DNA from: Prosthecobacter sp.
GTDB taxonomy: Bacteria; Verrucomicrobiota; Verrucomicrobiia; Verrucomicrobiales; Verrucomicrobiaceae
Reading direction: 5' to 3'
Length of the DNA stretch: 11,760 bases
Assembly: GCA_025869455.1 (NCBI GenBank)
Contig: JAOZVT010000446.1
Coordinates: forward strand, 1 to 11,760
Shown here: piece after piece, positions 6,455-11,760 of the stretch
How positions within the stretch are numbered: position 1 is the first letter of the stretch
Layout: the number at the start of each line of letters is the position of its first letter
The notes under the pieces: generated by a model
Told to the model about the DNA's origin: nothing
Database searches by the model: none
The model's input: the letters and a program-made list of their open reading frames with translations, nothing else
Program-made: the position numbers and the translations under genes

Positions 6455-6625
6455 TCAACTTATGGTCAAGACACCGTTGGCGATGATGCACTTCGCTTTG
6501 GTAATATGACAATACTCCACCAATAACTCGAGGACCGAAACGTCCGACTTATCAAAACTAAATACAGGGAGCCCCAATGATTGATTTTTTAACTTAGACC
6601 AATTTCCAAAATGAATGTCGAATAT
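6455..6625 (-). pseudogene. Start-less ORF remnant, hypothetical
   Basis: An open minus-strand frame of 56 codons between stops, with no ATG or GTG start, reading protein-like sequence: HFGNWSKLKNQSLGLPVFS, then SDVSVLELLVEYCH, ending IANGVLTIS. A second frame just upstream (about 6589-6668) also stays open and reads VGFFQVNIRHSFWKLV, so an older gene may have been broken by a frameshift near 6600. It lies directly downstream of the lipoprotein gene at 6661-6951, on the same strand. No family is recognised. Its coding nature is inferred only from composition and position. Base composition is AT-rich (6541-6600 is 23/60 G+C by hand count). Confidence 0.35.
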
Positions 6626-6660
6626 TCACCTGGAAAAAGCCGACTTCACAGAGGTGAGTT

Positions 6661-6951
6661 TCAGACAACCTTTTTGCAAACCAGTATAACACTTACCCAG
6701 CCATTGACCGTATCTATTCCTCCGCCTGGTGCAAACATCGCGATTGCGTCGATAAATTCTTCAGAAGAAGCCGAAGCGAATCTAAGATCAGACGTTCTTG
6801 TAAGCAAGAATGCCAGCAGGCTGTTATCCAAGATAGTGACGGAACCTCTCACTGTGACAACGTTTTGCGGTGTGGGTTGCTGGCCTTGGCAACAGCCTAT
6901 TGAAGCGAAAGTCAAAACTGCAAATCCTAAAATGTAGGTGAACTGCTTCAT
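6661..6951 (-). CDS. Small lipoprotein next to a toxin-like remnant
   Basis: A 96-residue protein from ATG 6951. The N-terminus is a lipoprotein signal: MKQ, hydrophobic residues 4-18, lipobox ASIGC with Cys20 (Cys21 follows). The mature part reads NVVTVRGSVTILDNSLLAFLLTRTSD, then SEEFIDAIAMF, and ends VSVILVCKKVV. No recognised family. It starts 15 bases after the stop of the metallopeptidase-like remnant upstream on the same strand, so the two were probably one transcript. Small lipoproteins after secreted toxins can be immunity proteins, so an immunity role is possible but unproven. An alternative is an unrelated envelope lipoprotein. It may itself be truncated at the C-terminus, since family length is unknown. 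No Shine-Dalgarno is evident. Confidence 0.6.
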   Translation of the reverse strand: MKQFTYILGFAVLTFASIGCCQGQQPTPQNVVTVRGSVTILDNSLLAFLLTRTSDLRFASASSEEFIDAIAMFAPGGGIDTVNGWVSVILVCKKVV

Positions 6952-6966
6952 ATCGTATTGGTATGG

Positions 6967-7244
6967 TTACTTCGGATCGTAAATTTTATTCATCTTCCTG
7001 CTGGCCCCACCTGGCTGGAGCGGCGAAACGCCAATTATTTTATCCTCAAAAAGAGGTTCTGGAGACTCCACAAACGCCGGGGTAATGCCACTCGATGGAT
7101 CTCCATAAAACAGCAATGGAGGAAAATTGGCCTTGGATCGAACATGGTTTTGGAATTGTACTGCGGATAATTTATACGATCAAATTGCCCTAAATCGCGC
7201 TCGTATGCGTGAAATAATTCGTGCGCTAAGGTGTCAACTTGCGC
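6967..7244 (-). pseudogene. Truncated, frameshifted zinc metallopeptidase domain (polymorphic-toxin-like C-terminus)
   Basis: From 7244 the minus strand reads AQVDTLAHELFHAYERDLG, with the zinc-binding HExxH as HELFH (7209-7223), but no start codon: a stop lies a few codons upstream inside the palindrome at 7247-7291. From 7179 a different frame, beginning just after a TGA, continues as SYKLSAVQFQNHVRSKANFP, then LLFYGDPSSGITPAF, and ends NKIYDPK with TAA at 6967. The switch, at about 7165-7180, is equivalent to loss of one base or gain of two. LAHELxHA followed by an AVxFxNxxR stretch resembles metallopeptidase toxin tips of the M91/NleD kind attached to RHS or similar secreted proteins (family knowledge; resemblance by eye). 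The body of the protein is missing. The third zinc ligand, usually a Glu just before AV, may be the Lys seen here. It is almost certainly non-functional. Confidence 0.6.
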
Positions 7245-7246
7245 AC

Positions 7247-7291
7247 GGGGAAAACGGGGTCAGGCGACATGAAGCCTGACCCCGTTTCCCC
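7247..7291. repeat. GGGGTCAGGC palindrome, right copy
   Basis: GGGGAAAACGGGGTCAGGC (7247-7265), loop GACATGAA, GCCTGACCCCGTTTCCCC (7274-7291): an 18-bp stem with one bulged A. Its arm repeats the left copy at 6149-6177. The metallopeptidase remnant is severed exactly at its edge, so the palindrome marks a recombination or insertion junction. Confidence 0.75.
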
Positions 7292-7312
7292 CTATGTAGC
7301 CCCGACCAAAAA

Positions 7313-7561
7313 GTGAATGAAGAAAACAAGACTGAATATTTTATTTTAAGCTTAACCAAGATGGTCAAACGGCTGTGTGTGTTCTCAGCTGCAGTGCTTA
7401 GTGTTGGAACCGCTTTGTTTGGTCTCATTGCAGGGGATTTCGACCCCTTTTTTTCATTCGTAGTCATTCCTGTTGGGTTTGCACTTGCGGCATTAATCGG
7501 TGTTTTGTGGACCAAATTTGTTATTGGTCCCGTTCATCGTTGGAGATCCAAGAAAAGCTAA
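7313..7561 (+). CDS. Small two-helix membrane protein
   Basis: An open frame of 82 codons from GTG 7313; the alternative ATG 7361 gives 66 residues and starts directly before the hydrophobic part, so either may be used. Two membrane segments are clear: about residues 20-41 (LCVFSAAVLSVGTALFGLIAG) and 46-70 (FFSFVVIPVGFALAALIGVLW). A basic tail, HRWRSKKS, suggests the C-terminus faces the cytoplasm. No family is recognised. It begins 22 bases after the right GGGGTCAGGC palindrome and is transcribed away from the island. No Shine-Dalgarno or promoter is evident. The gene may have lost its original 5' region at the palindrome. Coding is supported by the coherent hydrophobic pattern. Confidence 0.5.
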   Translation: MNEENKTEYFILSLTKMVKRLCVFSAAVLSVGTALFGLIAGDFDPFFSFVVIPVGFALAALIGVLWTKFVIGPVHRWRSKKS

Positions 7562-7686
7562 CAGAGAGACCCTCACAAAAAGTAAAAACCACAGTAAGAG
7601 TGGTTGTGTTAGCTTGATGCACAGGTTCAGATGAGCTTCGGGCCTGCTCTCCGAATAGCTGGCCGAATTCCAAGGCGGAAGTTTCG

Positions 7687-7750
7687 CGAGCTAAAGCTCG
7701 GGAGTACTTTGCTCAAGCCCTTGCAGGGCTCAACCACGGGTGTGGTTTTT
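7687..7750 (+). other. Cluster of three hairpins in a 250-base non-coding gap
   Basis: Three consecutive perfect stems: CGAGCT-AA-AGCTCG (7687-7700), AGCCC-TTGCA-GGGCT (7716-7730) and AACCAC-GGGT-GTGGTT (7732-7747), the last running into TTT (7748-7750). The third could terminate plus-strand transcription from the small membrane-protein gene; the first two suggest a structured RNA or a composite repeat. The rest of 7562-7814 shows no convincing gene. Confidence 0.4.
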
Positions 7751-7814
7751 GGGGTAGAAGCTATTTTAGGAGCTCGCTGGAAGGAGCGAATAATAGAGGC
7801 TACCTGCGGAGGCT

Positions 7815-8284
7815 TTAGCGCGGGCTTTCTGAGGGCGTGTTATAGAGCTGGGCCACGGAGTCGCGGCTGAGGACGATGAGGGTGAAGACGGCTAAGACGG
7901 CTAAGACGGTTCCCAGGGGGAAGTGGAGGCCGTTCACAATGGCGATGACCATGGAGAGGGTGCGGCGTTTCCTTTTTTGGATGGAGCGCGCGCAGATCAA
8001 ACAGAGTGTGGCAGCTATGATCATGAGCAGACCCATGAGGGCATAAAACCAGGGGAGGTATTGCGCGATGAGAGCGGGATGAGAGCGGGATCAAACGGGA
8101 GTGGCTCTTTGGCTTTTTCCCAAAGCTTGGCATTCAGGAGGAAGTGCTTCATGACCGAGTAATGCAAGACCAGAAAAGCGATGCCCGGCAACGCGAGTCC
8201 TGCACTGACATAGTGGCAGATCATGATGACTTTGAGATGTTCCTTGTCTTTGTTGGGTAAGGGTGGCGGCATCATGAGGACCAT
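7815..8284 (-). pseudogene. Four-helix membrane protein broken by an 11-bp tandem duplication
   Basis: The first frame runs from ATG 8284: MPPPLPNKDKEHLKVIMIC, then a hydrophobic helix (YVSAGLALPGIAFLVLHYSVM) to LPFDPALI. At 8067-8089 the coding strand carries an exact 11-base duplication, after which this frame reaches a stop near 8021. Removing one copy joins it to the second frame, giving PFDPALIAQYLPWFYALMG, three more helices (LLMIIAATLCLICA; MVIAIVNGLHFPLGTVLA; VLAVFTLIVL) and the end NTPSESPR at 7815. The restored protein is 152 residues with four membrane helices and an N-terminal Pro-rich PPPLP segment, a layout familiar from uncharacterised membrane proteins of Verrucomicrobiota and Planctomycetota (general impression). 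The function is unknown. The clean, single lesion suggests it is recent, reversible, or an assembly error. Confidence 0.75.
8067..8091. repeat. 11-bp tandem duplication causing the frameshift
   Basis: GATGAGAGCGG occurs at 8067-8077 and again at 8078-8088, followed by a partial GAT: 2.3 perfect units. Eleven is not a multiple of three, so the extra copy breaks the frame of the membrane-protein gene around it. Confidence 0.9.
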
Positions 8285-8453
8285 TAAGCCCCGGTCTATC
8301 TACTGACTAGAAGAAAGTAGAGCATTGTCGCAGACGAAAGGGAAAGAGGGTCGCATCCGCAGGGAGTACGGGGAAAGTGCGGTCCTTTTCAGCGAGAGGA
8401 GGACTTTATTATCAAGGCGACTGAGTAAGCCTCTGTCAGCCTTGCCTTAAGCT

Positions 8454-9110
8454 CTAATTACTGGGGAAACTGGCCCCTGGGAGTGCGGGTAGCAGGACGT
8501 TTTCTGCGTTGGCGACCCAAGGCTCCGTCGTCGGGGGCAGCATGGGCTCTGGGACGGGGAAGAAGTCGTTGGAGGCCATCAGCATCGTCATCGGTGCCGG
8601 GAGGGCTTCGAGCTGGGCGAGCTCGCAGCTACCTGTGGCATGGAGGCGGGCCTCGGTGATCCAGAAGGTGGTGCTGGCATTTTTGGATTTGGCCACGCGA
8701 TTGCCGCGCTTCACCATGGGCTGACCTTTGAGGGTGACGTCTCCCCGGGTGAGGATGGCTTCTTCACAGAGGGCGGTAGCGCGTTCGGTCAGGGCCATGT
8801 CCACAAAGACGTGCCCCGTGGCGCGAACTTTGGTGGGTTGTCCTTGGCGATCTGTTTTCAGAATTTCCACATGGTCCGCTGCCACGCGGAAAAGGGAGCC
8901 GACTTGGGTGCTCTGGGCACTGATGGCTTTGGCTTCGTCAAAATCCATCTCCAGCAGAGACCGTTCTGCTAGGTTCACCGTCGGTGGGGCAGGCGTCTGC
9001 CCCACTTGTTGCAATCCGCTGCAACTGCAGATCTGGCCCAGAGTCACCAGGATCAGCCCTAGACGGAGGGCGATCTGGATTTTTTGGGCATTTACACGTG
9101 GGGGGTTCAT
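8454..9110 (-). CDS. LptA/OstA-like lipoprotein
   Basis: A 218-residue protein from ATG 9110 (MNPPRVNAQKIQ); the frame stays open to 9146, but the shorter start gives a proper signal peptide. Hydrophobic residues about 12-25 end at a lipobox-like Cys28 or Cys30 (GQICSC). A Pro-rich linker follows, then an OstA/LptA-like beta domain: RVAADHVEILKTDRQG, KVRATGHVFVDM, CEEAILTRGDVTLKGQPMV. The order ADHVE, ATGHV and TLKGxPxVxRG matches the repeat pattern of LptA/LptC-type proteins that carry lipopolysaccharide across the periplasm. The C-terminal 50 residues are Pro/Ala-rich. A role in LPS or glycolipid transport is inferred; a lipid anchor is not typical of E. coli LptA, so it may be a divergent relative. 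It lies downstream of the LRR lipoprotein on the same strand after a 190-base gap. Confidence 0.65.
   Translation of the reverse strand: MNPPRVNAQKIQIALRLGLILVTLGQICSCSGLQQVGQTPAPPTVNLAERSLLEMDFDEAKAISAQSTQVGSLFRVAADHVEILKTDRQGQPTKVRATGHVFVDMALTERATALCEEAILTRGDVTLKGQPMVKRGNRVAKSKNASTTFWITEARLHATGSCELAQLEALPAPMTMLMASNDFFPVPEPMLPPTTEPWVANAENVLLPALPGASFPSN
8984..9005. repeat. Perfect 9-bp palindrome inside coding sequence
   Basis: GTGGGGCAG (8984-8992), GCGT, CTGCCCCAC (8997-9005). It encodes the Pro-rich linker VGQTPAP of the LptA-like protein, just after its lipid-anchor signal. The shape resembles extragenic REP-like palindromes, so it may be a repeat that landed in frame in a tolerant linker. 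Confidence 0.5.
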
Positions 9111-9266
9111 AGTTTGTGTTGCCTTGTAAAGCATAGACACAGCCATGACGACCTCCCCACTGACCCGTAATCATGTCAGCCTCTGGGCCGTAGCGTGTAG
9201 GCAATGCTCTAGAGGAGATGTCCGAAACTCATTTTTTATGGAGAGTAGCCGTCTCGGTTGTTTAGA

Positions 9267-9285
9267 CACAGGCAGGATGCCCGTG
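9267..9285. repeat. REP-like palindrome between two minus-strand genes
   Basis: CACAGGC (9267-9273), AGGAT, GCCCGTG (9279-9285): an inverted repeat with one mismatch. It lies 17 bases before the right-hand gene's end at 9303, i.e. just past the stop of the LRR lipoprotein gene. GGCAGGATGCC-type palindromes are common dispersed repeats in this bacterial group (general impression, not verified here). It may help end or protect the LRR transcript; no T-run is present. Confidence 0.4.
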
Positions 9286-9302
9286 CTCCATGCTAGAGTT
9301 AT

Positions 9303-10214
9303 CTATTTACCGAGCTGGGCCCAGAAGGCCTCAGGGGGCATCAGATCACGGCCTGTTTCATCAAAACGTGTCCCAATTTCCTGTACGGGCAGGGCTTTGG
9401 CCACATCCATGCCTTGGGTAATGGTGGCGGGGGTGAAAACGAGGCGGGTGAGGTGGAGGCCAGCCAGTGGGGTGAGATCGGTCACGGGTGTTTCCGCAAT
9501 GTGGAGGCGCTGGAGGGCACTGCCGCTGAGCGGGGAGAGGTCTTTCACCTGGGTGCGGTGCAGGGTCAGCGAGACGAGCGGCACACCTTTGAGTCCGGCG
9601 ATGCTTTCGACCGGGGCACCGGTGAGCCAGAGCATCTGGATGGGGCTTTTGGAGAGGGGTGAAACGTTGGAGACTTTGGTATCCACGACATTGAGTTCGC
9701 TCAAGGGCATGCCTTCAAGGGCGCTGAGGTCTGCCACGGGGGTGCGGCTGAGGTAGAGCTTTTCCAGCGGCATGCCGCGCAGGGGGGAGAGATCAGTCAC
9801 GGGACTGTCTTCCAGGTAAAGCTCAACGAGCTTCATGCCTTGGAGGGGGCGAATGTCCTTGATGGGCGTGTCGCTGAGATCCAGGGCGAGGGGGCTGAGC
9901 TTCTCCAGAAAGACGAGGTTGGTGATCTTGGCTCCGCGTAGGTTCAGGGCGATGGGGTTGCCTTCTTCGATGCTGAACTCACCATTCTTTTCGTACTCAG
10001 GATTGTAGTATTTGATCTCGGTTTGAAGGGCATCTGCGGACCAGTAGATTTTTTTTGGGGCAGCAGGTGGGCTTTCTTCCGGCTTGGGGGTGGCTGCGAC
10101 GGTAGGGGCGGCGGTTGCTGGGGCTGGAGTGGCGGCGGCAGGCTCAGGTTTCTTGTCTTCTCCACAGGAGGCGAGCAGGAGGAGGGCGGTGGCAGAAAGG
10201 GTAAAACGTGTCAT
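9303..10214 (-). CDS. Leucine-rich-repeat lipoprotein
   Basis: A 303-residue protein from ATG 10214 (MTRFTLS); an in-frame TTG at 10223 is a less likely start. The lipoprotein signal ends in lipobox LLASC with Cys at residue 18. A Pro/Ala-rich linker of about 37 residues follows (KPEPAAATPAPATAAPTVAA and on), which would span from the membrane. Then come about eight leucine-rich repeats of 21 residues with pattern LxxLxLxxTPVxDLSPLxGMP, for example LVELYLEDSPVTDLSPLRGMP's neighbours at roughly residues 88-275. Such short SDS22/internalin-like repeats are usually protein-binding scaffolds. It starts 68 bases downstream of the LolC/E-like permease stop, so it is possibly in that operon. The partner is unknown. 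Confidence 0.85.
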   Translation of the reverse strand: MTRFTLSATALLLLASCGEDKKPEPAAATPAPATAAPTVAATPKPEESPPAAPKKIYWSADALQTEIKYYNPEYEKNGEFSIEEGNPIALNLRGAKITNLVFLEKLSPLALDLSDTPIKDIRPLQGMKLVELYLEDSPVTDLSPLRGMPLEKLYLSRTPVADLSALEGMPLSELNVVDTKVSNVSPLSKSPIQMLWLTGAPVESIAGLKGVPLVSLTLHRTQVKDLSPLSGSALQRLHIAETPVTDLTPLAGLHLTRLVFTPATITQGMDVAKALPVQEIGTRFDETGRDLMPPEAFWAQLGK

Positions 10215-10282
10215 GGAGAGCAATGGGGAACGCTGAATACCGGGGCGGTTTTCAGCGAAGAAGAGGTTTCTGCGTTCTGGCC

Positions 10283-11611
10283 TCAGTCACGTAGGGCCAC
10301 GGCAGGGTCCACCTTGGCGGCAAACCAGGCTGGAATCAGCGCGGCGAGCAGGCAGAGGATGACGGCTAGTCCGCAGATGGAAGCGAGGTCGATGAACTCC
10401 ACGTGGGAGGGGATCTCACTGAGGAAATAGATGTCCTGGGGGAAGAAGTCGCGCTTGAACACTCGGGAGAAAAAATCCCGCAGATCGTTTCTAAAATGCA
10501 GGACGGTCATGCCGCCAGCCAACCCCAAACCGATACCGACGACGGCCACGATGCCGGCCTGGGTGAGGAAGATGGAGATGATCTGCATGGAGCGACTGCC
10601 CAGGGCGGTGAGGATGCCGATTTCACGCCGCTTTTGCACAGTGACGGTGATGGTGGTGTTCATCACGGAAATGGCGGCCACGAGCATGATGAAGACGAGC
10701 AGGAAGTACATGAGCGACTGCTGATTTTCCACGGATTGCAGGCGATCTTGGTGCTCATCACTCCAGGTACGGACATTCCAGTCCATGGGCAGGGTGTCGG
10801 AGTTGTAGAGGTTTTCGGCAAAGGTTCCCGCCAGATCAGGGTCGGCCAGTTCGATTTCGATGCTGCTGATGTCTCCTTCCAGATTGAAGAGTTCCTGGGC
10901 GACGTTCAGGGGCGCGTAGCAGCGTTCCCCAGCAGTGTCGGCGCGGAGGATGGCCACCACCGTGAGATCCCTTGGCAGGACGACGATTTCATCCCGGGCG
11001 GTTTTGGCCTGCTGCGGGTCGGTGGTTTCTTCCGCCGTGCGCAGATCATGGATCATCTGGCGGATGGTGTCTGTGGCTAGGATGGAGAGCACGTCACCGA
11101 CTTTGACCTGGAGCTTTTTGGCCATCTTGTCGGTGATGATGATGTTGTCATCCTTGAGGTTAAACTCACCCTCCATGCGGTGCTTGGCCAGCTTCGCCAA
11201 GAGGCCGTTGTCAGAGTCATCTCGCAGGCCAAAGATTTCTGTGGCTTCAGGGTCGGAGTTGCCAAAACGGGCGGCGATTATTCCTTCTGCCATGGGGGTG
11301 GCGGAGACGACTCCCGGCAGGGTTTTCATTTCTTTGAGCACGTCACGCCAGTTTGACCGGAAAGGCGGCGGCGCGCCTTCGGGTAGCGTTCCCGTGTAGC
11401 GCGCATCTTGTACTAAGACGATGTGAGGTTCGAACCCGAGCAGTAGTTTTTTAAACTCGACCTGCCAGCCTTTGAAGACGGACATGACGACGACCAGCAC
11501 ACCCACTCCCAGCATCACTCCCAGGATGGAAATGAGGGTGATGATGGAAACGAAGGAACGCTTTGGGCGCAGGTAGCGCAGAGCTAGGAAGAAGGGGGCG
11601 TTAGAAAGCAT
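10283..11611 (-). CDS. LolC/LolE-family ABC transporter permease
   Basis: A 442-residue inner-membrane protein from ATG 11611 (MLSNAPFFLALRYLRPKRS); a longer open frame to 11737 overlaps the upstream gene's end and is rejected. Layout: short cytoplasmic N-terminus with the family motif ALRYLRPKR; first membrane helix about residues 21-47 (ITLISILGVMLGVGVLVVVM); a large periplasmic MacB_PCD-type domain to about 305; then FtsX-type helices (SLMYFLLVFIMLVAAISVMN; QAGIVAVVGIGLGLAGGMTV; LASICGLAVILCLLAALIPA). The cytoplasmic stretch VQKRREIGILTALGS is the characteristic ATPase-coupling loop. LolC/E permeases with ATPase LolD release lipoproteins from the inner membrane to carrier LolA. No LolD gene is in the window. 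A paralogous permease ends 14 bases upstream, so the pair is probably an operon. Confidence 0.9.
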   Translation of the reverse strand: MLSNAPFFLALRYLRPKRSFVSIITLISILGVMLGVGVLVVVMSVFKGWQVEFKKLLLGFEPHIVLVQDARYTGTLPEGAPPPFRSNWRDVLKEMKTLPGVVSATPMAEGIIAARFGNSDPEATEIFGLRDDSDNGLLAKLAKHRMEGEFNLKDDNIIITDKMAKKLQVKVGDVLSILATDTIRQMIHDLRTAEETTDPQQAKTARDEIVVLPRDLTVVAILRADTAGERCYAPLNVAQELFNLEGDISSIEIELADPDLAGTFAENLYNSDTLPMDWNVRTWSDEHQDRLQSVENQQSLMYFLLVFIMLVAAISVMNTTITVTVQKRREIGILTALGSRSMQIISIFLTQAGIVAVVGIGLGLAGGMTVLHFRNDLRDFFSRVFKRDFFPQDIYFLSEIPSHVEFIDLASICGLAVILCLLAALIPAWFAAKVDPAVALRD

Positions 11612-11625
11612 GTCTCGGGGTAGGC

Positions 11626-11760
11626 TCAGTCTCTCAAGGCGACGGCAGGTTCCACCCGGGCAGCGAACCAGGCGGGGATCAAACCCGCCACGATGCACAG
11701 GACGAGGGAAATGAGGCAGGTGAGGGTCACATCCCAAAACTGAATGTGGGCGGGGATGGT
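11626..11760 (-). CDS. LolC/LolE-family permease, C-terminal end (5' part outside window)
   Basis: The minus strand from 11760 reads IPAHIQFWDVTLTCLISLVL and continues through a membrane helix to AGLIPAWFAARVEPAVALRD, stop at 11626: 44 codons present. This closely parallels the last 45 residues of the next gene (IPSHVEFIDLASICGLAVIL to ALIPAWFAAKVDPAVALRD), so it is the end of a second permease of the same family. Only 14 bases separate its stop from the next start, which indicates co-transcription. Together they suggest a LolC-LolE-like heterodimer. The rest of the gene, and a possible LolD-type ATPase gene, must lie beyond the window edge. Confidence 0.88.
   Translation of the reverse strand, partial: TIPAHIQFWDVTLTCLISLVLCIVAGLIPAWFAARVEPAVALRD

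Noticed and set aside
7587..7605. AACCAC/GTGGTT hairpin after the small membrane protein as a terminator
   Set aside because: The stem is only 6 bp and is followed by GTGTT rather than a T-run.
8285..8453. Gap between the broken membrane-protein gene and the LptA-like gene
   Set aside because: Only a weak TCTACT/AGTAGA inverted repeat was seen; no gene, promoter or terminator could be supported.
9145..9756. 203-codon plus-strand open frame
   Set aside because: Antisense to the LRR lipoprotein; Arg/Ser/Trp-rich shadow sequence without recognisable features.
10403..11080. 225-codon plus-strand open frame rich in Asp, Gly and His
   Set aside because: Antisense to the permease gene, whose family motifs are unmistakable; the odd composition is typical of a shadow frame.
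11612..11737. N-terminal extension of the permease to 11737
   Set aside because: The extension is antisense-like, Pro/Arg/Cys-rich and overlaps the end of the upstream permease; ATG 11611 begins the family motif.

Overview
The window reads as chromosomal DNA from a Gram-negative bacterium of the Planctomycetota-Verrucomicrobiota-Chlamydiota group, most likely a Verrucomicrobiota member. This is an inference from gene content: small His/Tyr-rich lipoproteins, a secreted FAD oxidoreductase with a golvesin-like C-terminus, short 21-residue leucine-rich repeats on a lipoprotein, LptA-like and LolC/E-like envelope genes, scattered palindromic repeats and almost no Shine-Dalgarno sequences. No rRNA, tRNA or CRISPR array is visible.

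Left part (1-1870): the C-terminal 311 residues of aminodeoxychorismate synthase component I (pabB, entering from outside the window), then two small tandem lipoproteins that share a C-terminal motif and end at a good intrinsic terminator.

Second part (1900-6064): a PAS-AraC regulator divergent from a large secreted FAD-dependent oxidoreductase, followed by a secreted alpha/beta hydrolase with an unusual C-terminal coiled coil. This looks like a small regulated periplasmic or extracellular catabolic locus; its substrate cannot be read from the sequence. A dispersed GAATCCG-type repeat lies around these genes.

Third part (6065-7560): a scrapyard. Two strong GGGGTCAG palindromes bracket a segment with AT-rich stretches that holds an IS3-type OrfA N-terminal stub, a start-less ORF remnant, an intact small lipoprotein, and the C-terminal end of a toxin-like zinc metallopeptidase (HELFH motif) that is cut at one palindrome and frameshifted. 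The last two lie head to tail 15 bases apart, as in toxin-immunity pairs. A small two-helix membrane protein follows on the other strand.

Right part (7815-11760, all on the minus strand): a four-helix membrane protein broken by an exact 11-bp tandem duplication, an LptA/OstA-like lipoprotein, a leucine-rich-repeat lipoprotein, and two tandem LolC/LolE-type permeases, the upstream one running off the window. These point to outer-membrane lipid and lipoprotein handling.

Best leads: the truncated metallopeptidase plus lipoprotein inside the palindrome-bracketed island, the 11-bp duplication that kills (or switches) a membrane protein, and the regulator-oxidoreductase-hydrolase locus.
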